In this document: in pieces, positions 10,969 to 22,783 of the stretch
Layout: the number at the start of each line of letters is the position of its first letter
How positions within the stretch are numbered: position 1 is the stretch's first letter
Origin: Capitulum mitella
Lineage: Eukaryota; Arthropoda; Thecostraca; Pollicipedomorpha; Pollicipedidae
Direction: 5' to 3'
Length of the DNA stretch: 64,000 bases
Assembly: GCA_030062745.1 (NCBI GenBank)
Contig: CP099851.1
Span: 3,841,161 to 3,905,160 of the forward strand
Notes under the pieces: generated by a model
The model's database searches: none
What the model was told of the DNA's origin: nothing
The model's input: the letters and a program-made list of their open reading frames with translations, nothing else
Position numbers and translations under genes: made by a program

Positions 10969-12212
10969 TTAACCAGCGCACGACCTTAGGTCGGCCACGA
11001 TCACGCTCGACTGTGGGGGGGCAGTTAGCGCCCCCCCCCCTCTAACTCACGAACAGTTGGTCGCACGATAAAAATAGGCACACCGCTTGAAAGCTGGTGA
11101 CGAGTAGAGCTCGAAACTGGCCTCATTTTAATTTTAGATAATATGTAAGCAACTTACGTCCTATATATTTTTTTTTATAGCCGACAGCATGAGACCGGGA
11201 AACGGCCTGAATCTCAAGGGCTGTGACTAATAAAGCATAGGTAAAGACACCAGCGCACAAGTAAAAGTCTGTAGATGCCGATTAACATCTAATTTCTCGA
11301 ATTTGTTCAATATATACGCCGAAACATTGAGTTAAAGACACGACAATTTTCGCGCCGGATGTCGGCATGCGCCGCAGCCGTACGCAGTAAGAAACTGACA
11401 AGAACTAATTTTGGCGTTCCTGTATTTTCGTAAAAAAGACCTATCCATGTAGATTTTCTTGATCTTAGTGGTTCTTGTGATGGTTTTCATCCTTAAATTT
11501 TGGAAAAATTCATAAATTACCAATCTACACAACTGGCGGAGCTTTATTTGCAAGAGCCTGTTTATTTCCAAATTATGCAATTTTTTTTTAAATTTTTGAG
11601 GTTCCTGGTATTGATTCCGTGGCTTACACGGACGTGCGTACGCACGTCCGTGTAAGCCAGTTCTGCCATTTTCTACCCATTCTGAGTAACTGATGGCTGA
11701 TTTTGACGGTGGTACATTTTGGCTCACAACAGAAATTCGTGACCTGACCTCAGGTCAATGGATGGAACTCATTGATACTTTGCCCAGTGACGGCAACCAG
11801 ATTTCTGCTTCACTCCACCTTAAAATGTTGTGAAATATTCCGTCAATTTCCGAAAAAAACACATGTCTTAAAAATGGGCTTGACCTTAGGTCAATGACCC
11901 GGAAAATTCTGGAAAATCTGAGATTGCTGATTTGTTGCAGCTATCAAGTTCACTAATCCCTGAAAGTATTATTTTGATATCTTGTTTTGCGAAAAAGTTA
12001 GAGGACGCTAAACTTTTTTGGACATAGGTCCGTTTGAGCTGACCTAGGTCAGGCACCTGACCTGACCTGAGGTCAACACTTTGACACAAGGTGTAAACAT
12101 GATCAAGCAAAAGGTACAGAAAGTTTCGTGGCTCTTTGTTTGTTTGTTCTCTTGCAATCCCAGAAAAACCTCAGGGGGGCGGTCAGCTGCCCCCCAGTCG
12201 GGGTTGGGTTAA
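10969..12212 (+). mobile_element. Family B TTAA element, copy B4
   Basis: About 1.24 kb bounded by TTAA at 10969 and 12209. The left part reads TTAACCAGCGCACGACC; the right end reads gccccccagtcggggttgggTTAA in two stretches. It shares with the other B copies the block 'ctaactcacgaacagttggt', the phrase 'gctcgaaactgg' and a TGACCTAGGTCA palindrome at 12040-12051. It contains a private 38-bp perfect palindrome at 11621-11658. No transposase. Confidence 0.75.
11621..11658. repeat. Perfect 38-bp palindrome inside B4
   Basis: The left half ggcttacacggacgtgcg is followed by ta and then its exact complement, with no spacer. Other B copies have only one half ('acgtctgtgcaagc'-like) at this place, so the palindrome arose within this copy. 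Confidence 0.95.
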
Positions 12213-13412
12213 CGTTACGAGCATTAGGCTAACGTCTAAGAGAAGAACTGTGTTTAGATTTTCACACCGGCGTTATCCCTTGCATATTATAGTGCTGCAA
12301 GAAACTCACCCTTCCCCGGCTGATGTGAATTACTGGCAGACGAAATAGGGATCACACACCATGTTCGGTCGTGGCTTGAACTCCAACTAGTGTGGCGTAG
12401 CGGTACTATTGCCGAGATCTTTGTGCGAGATATTTGGCTTGACGGTAGCGTTTACAGATGGCTCTGAGCGCCTTTTGATGTCCGACGTACGTTTTGACAA
12501 ATTTGAACTGAAACTCTTCGCTGCTTTTGTCCCGAAGCAGGGGCATGTTCCACAGCAGATTGCGTTCTTTGAAACCATGCAAGACAAATCAGAGGGCTTG
12601 ACACCAGATGAATGCAATCATGTACTCATGAATGCAGTCATGTAGTTATATGTGGAGAATTAAAAGTGCATTTATCCCATTTAGATGCTGGTAAGCACAG
12701 ATTCCCTTGGTCTCGGACAGAGCAACTTTTGATAAAAACAGCAACAAGAAAGCAAGCCTTTAGAACTGTTGATATTTGGCGTGATGAATATGGATAGGAA
12801 GGATGCCTTGTCTGAAGGAAGAAACATCTGTGAAATATTTCACGCAAGGATTTTTGGGCGTCACTGCAAAATATCATAAACATAAAATATGGCAAACGAT
12901 AGGTCAGTTCTCGTCCTATCTCATGCTTTTCTAAGGAAGTACTTGTATAGTTTAGGCAAATTAACCCTTCCAAGAAGACCACTTATGCCAAAAAAATTCA
13001 CCAGCGACATTTCTGCAATAACGTAGCAATTTGCGTAGAAGGCTTCTCTTGGGCACTCGATAGCAATGAAATAAAGTAAGTTGACGACTTTCTTCATGTT
13101 CAAGAGAAGTCGGCATACCAAGCGTTCAATGACCGCTACCTACTTGTCCAAGTAAATCCACTTGCATGGGATGGTGCCTGGCTATTCCTCTGCAGTGGAG
13201 GCGTACTTTACTGCATAGTCCGCCCCATACTGCGGATGAAAGAACATTGCCTCCACTCCTTGTAATAGATGATAAGTCCATATTGCTACGTAATCAAATC
13301 AAAGATACTTTAAGCACGACCGCTGCCTAACATCGGCCAACAGCGCAACAACGATAGGAGAGTGAAAGTGTTATTTTTAAAGAACTTTGACAGGAAACAT
13401 ATTTGATCCCGT
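12213..13412. other. Intergenic, nothing recognised
   Basis: Contains an unexplained 78-codon open frame at 12409-12645 (+) with no upstream partner and no recognised motif. I do not call it a gene. Confidence 0.35.
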
Positions 13413-14626
13413 TTAACCCTATTCCCGGCAGGGGGGCGTAATCCGTCTCCCCTCGGATTTTTTGCTTGCCAATTCCAGGCTTTTTAATGCAGCTTCACGA
13501 AACTTGGTGACTTTTCTTAGCTATTGTTTCTACGTGCTGTGGCAAAATTTCAAAATTTTATTTTGCTCAGGGGCGGAGCCAGGCAACGTTTTTGGGAGGC
13601 ACCTCATGCCATTTTTGCCCATGTTCAGGGTAAAAGGAAAATGTCTGCCAAAAACACAGTTTTAAAGCTAAAACTTAAAACTTTATATGGATATATATAG
13701 CTAAATAGTTGGGAAATGTGCAGACATAATTTTGTTTATCTGAGGCCATGTTACAAGGTCAGGTCAAGGTCAAAAGTCAAAATTTGTTTTTTCGCTATAA
13801 TTTCGGCGCCATTTTTTCAAATGCCAAACCCGGAATATATATGACGTAGAAGGGTGCCTTTACTTGTGTACCAAGTTTCAGCTTGATATCGGGTCGGGTC
13901 GCGGAGCTATGACCTAAAATGTCAGTGCGCGTACCCTATATCGCAACAGCCGTCAAAGGAAATTTTTGAAATAGAGTGAATTCAAATGATTGAAAACGTT
14001 CACAGATAATATTAAATGCACACGAGATCATTCCAAGTGACCCCAAGGTCACTGAAGGTCATTTAAGGTCAAAGGTCACAAGTTGATCTGAGAAACGTGT
14101 GACCGTGACAGTTCCCCCTTTTTCATGTCCCTGGCACCGCCTATGCTAACATTATACAAACATCGTAATGCGATTTGTACTTCTTTAGTATAACATGACT
14201 AGCAAAAGCCAAAAAAGGGTGTTTGCCTATTTTGTTCATTCAGTTGTTAGAAGACTAATCCTCCTATTTTTGAAACTCTGTGAACGCCCATGAGTTTTCT
14301 CAAAATTTCACATGTGCGGACCCATGGTAAAAGCCCTATCCATAATCTCTCGATTGATGCCAGTTTCATCGAAATCGGTCGATAAACAATGGAGTTATAA
14401 GAAGTCCAAAAGTACCCCCCATTTTCACATTTTTGCTCCCCTGTAACCACAAATTTCGAAATTTTGAAAATTTGTTTTTATAAAAATGTAGTTCACGTCA
14501 CGGCGAATCGATTGCCGTTTGTTGCGATGAAATCGGACAAGTAGTTCTCGAGATCTCAGGGGGGGCCGAATCCGCCCCCCTGCCGGGAATCGGCCATACC
14601 GTCTAGCCCTCCGGGAATAGGGTTAA
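13413..14626 (+). mobile_element. Family A TTAA element, copy A3 (best-preserved)
   Basis: Complete copy of 1.2 kb with intact TTAACCCTATTCCCGG at the left and CCGGGAATAGGGTTAA at the right, each next to a G/C-run hairpin. The interior is highly similar to A1 along its length. AGGTCAAAGGTCA lies at 14066-14078 within a cluster of further AGGTCA half-sites. No coding capacity. Confidence 0.85.
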
Positions 14627-16439
14627 GATCACTGCGTCATTCAAGCTTCAAGGCTTACAGCATGGAATCATCCGTAGGCAATTTCCCACACGCCGTTTCT
14701 TTGCGTGAGGAGGGCAGTTGACCCATTTAGTGAGATCTGTGAGGAGATAGTGAATGGTTATGACGCACTATACAGCGTTCGTTTTTTCCAAAGTGCAGAA
14801 GTTAGAGAATATTGCGTGAATTGGATGCTATCGACCAAAAAGCAGAAATAAGGCAAACGTTTGTGGTTTCAGTCAGCAATGCTCTGCTCACATGTGTGAA
14901 GACTGAGAATGTTATAAAGTGCGCCTTATTGGCGGCCAAACGGTTCATAGTTCATCGGCGTTTTAGAGGTGGTCAGATAACTTTAATTTTTTCGCATGTT
15001 AAGCACCAAACATTTTGAGTGTTAAAAATGCATGGCATTTAAGGCACGGAAGGTAAACAAATTCCAGTCACGATGGGCGCTTCTCCTTTCCAAAAATGTT
15101 AACTTGCAGATGCCAATACTGAATATCCTGGCAGGGTAGTGGAGCGGCACGTTGTAAGAATGTGGGATTCCTTGCCCGATGACAATGAGTGGAAATTCGA
15201 GAAGCTGTGTGATTTCGTTGGCATTGTTGTACTTGCTCGTTGGTATACCCTTTCGTTCCTTGAAAAAAGCAGTCCTACAGGCGGCGCCATTTTGAATCAT
15301 TGAATCCTTAGTGGCTTGCTCTGATTCCAAAAACTGCTCATAAAGTGCACGGAGAAGCGGGATAAATTTGGCGCCAACTTGCGTCAATGAATTCATTATT
15401 GCCTCGGTTACCTTTCAGCAGACGTCTACAAATTGTTCGTAAAACAGAAGAATGTTAGACAAAAACGTGCACACTTGACTCTTTGGCACTTTCGCTTATC
15501 AGGTGCCTGAACGAAATAGATTCACCAATAATCTTCCTGCCGAAAGTGTAAAAAATGGCGAAGAAAAGTCGAACTCAACCAACGGCATAGCTTATGGACA
15601 CTGCACATAACCGGTATGTCTTCAGCATGTCCTGGTGAACGCTACGAACGAACGTACAACGAAAAATCCATGTCAAAGATGACGTTTATGTGAGATCAGA
15701 AACCAAGGACAAGACAGGTGTATCACGCCTTGTTAGAATCATATTTTTCGGTGAATTTAACACCGCGGTCTGACTAACGCAGTGTTCTTAATCCGTTTAA
15801 TACATCTAAGAGATGTCTGCCTGCCCGTTTGGTCTCTTTGAACAACACCACTAGTTGGGACATTTCTAACGCATATTTTTTGCTGCGTGCTATCATAATT
15901 CAGCTTATTCTTTGACGTATCTGCAAGATCGGTAATTAGGTACTGTGGCGTGTGAGGTGCTTCTGACAATATCTGCTTCATGCCATGCATGTCTTTATTC
16001 CAGGCAAGGCACGATATAGGGGGAGAGACTTTACAAGCCCTTTCCGTTTTTTACTTGCCATTCCCAGAGTTTTTGGAGCAGCTTCAGGATTGTACGAAAA
16101 TATGGATTTTAACCGAACTGCGGTAAAATACGATCATGTTTTGGGCTGATATGGAATCGCAAAACACCGGAAGAACATTAAGATGATTCTCATACCTAAA
16201 GGTTAGCGCAGGTTATGCAATATTTTTATGTCGTTTCTTATTTATTTTTTCGTAAATTTGATGGAATGGTTTGCCAGGGTGCATTGGGAGTACAGTCCGT
16301 GCTGAGCGGATGTTGAATCGTTCAGGAGCTCGAGGATGAGCGCGTACTCCTTTTCCAGGCGTCGTGGCGCTCAAATCATGGGTCAGAAGCGCAATCCCCT
16401 GATTGCCAGCACCACACTTAATCCCTGAGGACGTTCAGA
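14627..16439. other. Intergenic with a small A-like fragment
   Basis: A roughly 100-base fragment at 16006-16105 ('ttttttacttgccattccca' and flanks) resembles the left end of family A. An open frame of 124 codons at 15022-15396 (-) has no recognisable domain and no codon bias; it is not called. Confidence 0.4.
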
Positions 16440-17420
16440 AACATTTTTCACCTTGCCACGACTTGCATGTGGCATGTGCTGTTCGCATTGAAACGTGGTG
16501 CACGTCACACAATTTCCCATTCAATTATCGCTCTAAGTTGAAGCACGAGCCGATCCGGCACGTGGTTGCCGAGAAAACTCGTCGGAACCGAAAAAGAAGT
16601 TTGACGCTGTTCGTGACTTACGGTCTGTGTGATGTTCTTATGTGCTCAGAATTTCCCTTGAAATTGTGCCCGTCCATGGTGCACCACGCGCCATGGACTG
16701 GCCGCAGCGCGACGAAAACCACCTGATGCACTGGCAGAGTGTGAAACATTTCTAACGGTGCGCGGCAGATGCTGACCAATCAGCATCTGTCAGCATACAG
16801 TTTGGGCCCTGGGCCGAAGGGCATACTTAGGCACAGGCGGGCAGACAGAGAAGCAGACACACTTCGTTCAAATGGTACGTGGACTGGGATTCGACGCTTA
16901 CTACTTACAGCAAGATTGCTGAGTCCCTTTGCGCTGCCTGCTACGCTAATGTACGGATTTCAAGTAACGCCGTTTTCTAGTTCTAATCGTGAGTTTTTAT
17001 AAATAAAAGCAACACGTATTCTGTTGTGCAATGTTGCGCGCGGTGGATACCACGTACAATGCGCAATCTGCACCGCATGTCAGTGTTACTGCAGTTTTAT
17101 TTTTGGCAATAGGCCGGATCTGGCTCTAAGCCTGATGCTAAAAAAATGCTGTAGAAGTCCGTTGTGAACTTTGATTTTCTGAATGCGGTACCTGCTGTCT
17201 GATGTGCTTGCGTGGCGCTGTGCTAATGGGTGTTTGATTTCCTTCGAGGCGATACCCATTTTCAGACACTCTGACCTTGAATCGTCGATACATCGTGCCA
17301 CTTTGGGAACAAAAAGTGTCGATGTTTCACGCAGCGGATCCCAGATCCCAGGACCATGTGTGCATCAGCCAGCTCATTTAACTGTGGATTTAACCAGGGG
17401 CTTAAGCCGGCAAGTGGTTT
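16440..17420 (+). repeat. Repeat family E, copy E1
   Basis: Shares ordered blocks with 19570-20400 and 20705-21012, for example 'cacgtggttgccgagaaaac' and 'cgcagcgcgacga', followed further on by 'attctgtt' and 'gatgctaaaa'. Divergence is substantial. It could be a dispersed repeat or an old tandem segmental duplication. Confidence 0.6.
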
Positions 17421-17882
17421 CTTATCGGACAAAGCTTTAGGAATTACAGGACTTTATGAGCAAGATGGAATGCAGCTGAGCCTCGGACAGCTGTGATCCT
17501 TGGATCACCAGCACCACACCAGAGATCAGTTACTACGGGACTTGCCACTCGACGCTCTTGAATGACAGCGCACGCTCTTGAATGACAGCGCGTTTGCCCT
17601 GCCATCTAGCGAGGAGAATGTTGGAGAAAGGAGCGGCCAATGGCCGACCCATTTCAATGCATGGGCGCGCGAGAGTTACGGCGTTTGTAACGCGATTTAA
17701 AGCTAGCCTTTTTTCCATCAAAAGGCGGGAACTGACACTTTTGCATCATTGTCGCTTTGAGTTTCCGTTGGTTTTGCCGTATTTAAGTGAAACTCAACGG
17801 GCGCAGCATTGCTCTACTAGATGATGACAGGAATTGATTCCTGGTAATTAATGATAAAATATGACCAGGATGGAGACAAATA

Positions 17883-19305
17883 CTAACCCTAGCCCACTGG
17901 TGGGGGGTTTCGACACCCCCAGGAATTCTGATGGTAGCAAAGAACAGTTCTCGCAGCGAGCTGGAATGTTAAGTACATTTTTTACATCCTTCCAGCATGT
18001 TCTTTGGAATTTTTAAATTCTGGTCGTGTCAGGCCATTGCTCTAGCTCACGTAAAAGAGGTCAATCACCATTGTTTTTCTCAAAATCCTCTACAAACCAC
18101 GCAGTGCAAACGACTGCCCTCGAACTTTTAGGGAAGGTAGTCGAGGACATTTCTAAGAATTGCGTAATCTCGAATTTGTTGCAATAGCAAGGTCAATGAC
18201 CTGAAGTCAGCTCAATCTCTGCGGTTTTTCTCGCGGTTTTGAACTGTTTCTTCGTCTTGTTGGCGCCTCAGATGTATTCCTAGGCCAAGGCCAAGGATAC
18301 CAAACATGACAAATGGTGTTGGTCCACATGAAACATCATTAAATCAGGTCTGGTTACATTGGTAAACTAGAAAAAAATAGTCTAAAACCCCTTTTGGATT
18401 CTCCATAAAATGAAACCAGTCACTGGACTCGATTCTGCTGTCCAAAATTGCATGCAGGTGATTCCAAGCTGTAATTTGACCTTAGGTCACCTGAGGTCAT
18501 TCGAGGTTGCCGTGGCGGAAGCTTAGTTTATATCCAGATGTCCAGCTTTATCTCTTTGGCTTGTTTCACAATCAGCTACACATCTAGGCATAAAAGATGA
18601 AACCTAAGCGCGTCTCAAGTCACGTCATGGTCCTAAGTCGGGCCAGGTCATATGCCCGACCTTATATAGCACCCTATTAAACACTGTTGTGGAACCAAGG
18701 AGTTTTATTCCAAAGGTACTCCATATCCATGTGTTCGCATTGTTATTGATCGTGGACAGAACACGAAATAAAGCAAAGAAAATGGCTGAATGCTAGGTGA
18801 GGTCACAGGTTCAGTTCAATGGCTTTCTAGTCTGTCGGCATTCAAAAATTTTTCGTACTAATGGTTCCTTACTTTGGAAACATACATTGACAAAAATTTT
18901 CCGGTGACGTCCAAAAGTCCCACAAATTAAGCAGAATGAAAAATGGAATTATATCAGGTCACCTGATGTGATATGCGATTATATACATGTTATAAATTAT
19001 ATACAACTTCAGTGTACTTAACTTTCCATTGGTATTCTCAGAATTGCTCTAGCTTTATCTGGGGTGGAGTTAAGCTCTCCTCAGAAATTCCTGTTTTGCT
19101 AATACATAGGGCAAATCTGCATGGTTTTCAACGCCTCCTTTGAAAACAATCATTGTTTTGGAACGCATTTATGGTGAGCTTTCTGATCACGTAAGTTTCA
19201 TTTTTATCCGACGTTCTGTCCGCGAAGTGGGGAGGAGGAGGCACCGAAACGCCCTGCCCCGAGCTCCGGCTGCCCACGTCAGGATGCCATTCGGACGTGG
19301 GTTAA
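17883..19305 (-). mobile_element. Family C TTAA element, copy C2
   Basis: The right end reads, on the minus strand, TTAACCCACGTCCGAATGG then TGACGTGGGCAGCCGGAG and GGGCGTTTCG, matching the left end of C1 at 53319. Internal blocks also match in inverse orientation ('tctaggcataaaagatgaaa', 'tatatagcaccctatt'). The left boundary is CTAACCC, a mutated TTAACCC. No coding capacity. Confidence 0.7.
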
Positions 19306-19569
19306 GACCGTTGAGTAATTCGTCATTGAACCATATGATGACCGACAACCGCGCGCACCGCTCTCATGTACATTGCAATTCTCCCGCTAGATGGCAGGAG
19401 GTCCGCGCACTGTCGCCGAGACCAATGAATAAAGTCGGGAGTGGCCAGTTCTGTTATAACTGGTCCCTGACCACACTAAATCCTGAAAGCGTCCGAAAAC
19501 AGCTTTTTTACACTGCCATTGCTTGCGCGTGGTACTTATAGTAATGTATATACTATACGTTAGCACCAA

Positions 19570-20400
19570 TCATCGTGAGCATTAAAACGTGTTGTACGCC
19601 ACGCAATTATCCCTTCAGTCATCGTTCCAAGTTTGCGCGTTCCGGTTCGATCCGACTCGTGATTGCCGAGGACACTCGTCGCAGCCAAGAAGCTGCTTGA
19701 CGCTGTTGGTGAGTGTCGTTTTGATTGTTATCCCAATGGGCTGATGCCCTCTTGAAGGACGCATCACGCGCTAACTACGGGTCGCAGCGCGACGACAACT
19801 GGTCGATTCACTGGCAGAGCGCGGGACCTTTCGGTGCGCAGCGCGTGCCGATCCGATGCAGCGTTTGAACTGAGGTTATTTGTCGACAGACAGGCAGACA
19901 GACGTACTCCAGCCAAACAGTATGTAGACTACGGCTCGCCGCTCACTTCATTAATCAAGATTTATGCGCCACTATGCACTCAATAGTTTGAACTGATACC
20001 CATTTCGAGGCCCTCAGATTGCTGGATCCAATTGAAGGCGATGAGAAATGAAAGCAGCACATATTCTGTTTTATACTCCTGCGCGTGGCAGGTGCGACGT
20101 GCAATGCACATTATATACCGCAAGGCAATACTACTCGTATTACAATTTCTCTGTTGACATCAGGCGAAATCATTCTCTAGGTTTGATGCTAAAAACAACA
20201 ATACTGGTATTTATTGTTGGACGTCCGTGGTACCCGACGTTTGGGTGTTTACTTTCCTTTGGGATGATGTCCTTTTTGAGTTGCTCTGACCTGGGACTGC
20301 CGATACAAATGCTACAAATGCTGTAACCGAGACTGCTTTGCAGACAAAAGGTAACCATTTTTACACAGTGGACCCCAGATACTGATGCCGTGGGTGCGTC
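19570..20400 (+). repeat. Repeat family E, copy E2
   Basis: Co-linear with E1 over most of its length, with indels. Between E1 and E2 lies the inserted C2 element, so the original spacing of the two E copies was shorter. Confidence 0.6.
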
Positions 20401-20704
20401 TTCATTTGACGGTAAATTTAGCTAAAGCGTGCAGCTGCTAGGCGATTCTTTTTTGCGAACAACTCGCTTTAGGATTTGCAGGGATTTGCCAAAAATAGAT
20501 GGCAACTAAACAGCAACAAATTCGACCATGGCAGGGGTGGGTATGGTGCACAAAAGAACGGAGTATTGAAGTAAGTAAGAATTACACTTCGATCTAATTT
20601 TCATCATAAAAATTCAGCGACCTTTATGCATGCTGCTACGATCTCTGCATCGTGAGCACCTCACTCCATCCTAAAAACGCCCAAAAACGGCTTATCACAT
20701 GTTC

Positions 20705-21012
20705 ATCTCTTGCGCGTGGCACGTGACGAGCGCACTGTGACGTGCTGCGCGTCCTGTGATTGCCCGTTCAATTCTCGTTAGATGTTGCTTTGTTTCGAGC
20801 TGATCCGACACGTGGTTGCCGAAAAAACTCGCCGGAACCGATGCTGTGCTTAACGTTCTTGGCGATTCTCGTTTTGCTTGTTATCCCAATGGACTACCAA
20901 TTTCCCTTGAACCGCACACCACGCACCAACGACGGTTCGCAGCGCGACGAAAATTAGCCAATCCAGTGGTAAAACTCAAATCCTTTTGAACGGCACGCGT
21001 TACGTGCCGATG
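20705..21012 (+). repeat. Repeat family E, copy E3 (short)
   Basis: Matches the first 300 bases of E1/E2 ('cacgtggttgccgaaaaaac', 'cgcagcgcgacgaaaa'). It ends at the TTAA where A4 begins, which suggests A4 inserted into it. Confidence 0.55.
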
Positions 21013-21014
21013 CT

Positions 21015-22163
21015 TTAACCCTATTCCCGGAGGGCTAGACGGTATGGTCGATTCCCGGCGGGGGGAGGGCGGATTCGGCCCATTTCAGAACTACACGTCT
21101 GATTTCATCGCAACAAACGGCAATCGATTTGACGTGACGTAAAGCACATTTAGGAAAAACTAGAAAATTTTGAAAGGGGTGGATATAGGGTGCCAAAAAT
21201 ATCAAAATGGGGATAATTTTGGACTTCTTATAACTACGTTGTTTATGAACCGATTTCGATGGAACTGGCGTGAATCGAGAGATTATAGATGGGACTTTAA
21301 AAATTGGTACACACATTTACAATTTTGAGAAAATTCGAAGGCGTTCACAGGGTTTCAAAAATAGGAGGACCAGTTTTTTAACAAATGAATGAATATAAAA
21401 AGCAGAAGCACTTTTTCGGTAATGTTAGCATAGGTGGTGCCAGGGACATGAAAAAGGGGGAACTGCCATGGTCATATGCTTCTCACAACAAATTGTGACC
21501 TTTGACCTTAAGTGACCTCCAGTGACATTGGAGTAACGTGGAATGATCTTGTGTACATTTAATACTGTCCGTAAATGTTTTCAATCATTTGAATTCACTC
21601 TATTTCAAAAAATCCATTTTACGACTGTTGTAATATAGGGTACGCGCACTGACATTTCAGGTCATAACTCCGTGATCCGAACTGATATGAAGCTGAAACG
21701 TGACACGCAAATAGAGGACGCGCTTCTACGTCATATATGTTCCGGGTTTGACATTTGAAAAAATAGCGTCGAAATTATTACTGTAAAACCAAATTTTGAC
21801 TTTTGACGCTCACCTGACCTTGGAAAGAGACCTCACATAAACAAAATTGTATTTGCACGTCGCCCAGGTATTTAGCTATACATCTATTGAAAGTTTCAAG
21901 TCCTATCTTAAGAAGGCTATTTTTGGCCGTCATTTTCCTTTTGCCTTCAACAGGTCCAAAAATGGTCTGAGGTGCCTCCCAAAAACGTTGCCTGGCTCCG
22001 CCCCTGGGCAGAACAGAATTTCAAAATTTTGTCACAGTACGTAGAAAGAACAGCTGGGAAAAGTCACCAAGTTTCGTAAAGCTGCGTCAAAATAGCCTGG
22101 AATTCGCAAGCAGAAAACCCGAAGGGGGGCGGACTCAGCCTCCCCTGCCGGAAATAGGGTTAA
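21015..22163 (-). mobile_element. Family A TTAA element, copy A4
   Basis: Inverted copy. It begins TTAACCCTATTCCCGGAGG and ends GGAAATAGGGTTAA. The DR1-like motif appears as TGACCTTTGACCT-type sequence at 21496-21508. Moderately diverged from A3. Confidence 0.8.
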
Positions 22164-22783
22164 TATTCTTGGGCACGAGGCACGGGATCATATCCCTCGG
22201 CAGGACGAAAGACAAACAAACATACTTCAATCAGATAGTGTAATAGACAAAAAATGACGGGTGACATCCAGCGAGATGAGGAGATTTCCACATAAGTGAC
22301 ATTATCTTTTGTCCAAAAGGCTAACGATGTCGAGCGGAAAGATGGCATGAGTGTTTACAACTTTTAATATCGCTGGAAGATCTGTCCACTTGGACAATGT
22401 GGATGTTTTAAACGGAGTGAGGGGACAAGGGAAAAGAGCTACAGAACGCAGTCCTATAGGCTGCGGCAGTTTCGATTTTTTCATGCTTGCTTGCTTATGA
22501 ACCTCTATGAAACATACCATATTTGGTTTAAATTTTCCTTTAGCGGATATCGTATTGATTAAGCGCACAACGGTCACTTATTCGAAAAAGAGAATACGAT
22601 ATTGCACAAATGGTCTAAAATCCAAATCCTTTTGCCATGTTGCAATGACTATTTCATGCACGTTTGTAAGAAATAGTTATCTGGTAGCTACGTCCCTGTG
22701 GCACCAAACTACAGACGTTTTACATGCAAAACTGATGAAACATTTTTATTGCACTTGAACAGCTTGCTAATCGATTGCAAAGC

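Noticed and set aside
12409..12645. 78-codon open frame (DGSERLLMSDVRFD...)
   Set aside because: Looks superficially protein-like but has no recognised domain, no splice partners and no supporting composition.
15022..15396. 124-codon minus-strand frame
   Set aside because: AT-rich composition and no motif; chance open frame is likely.
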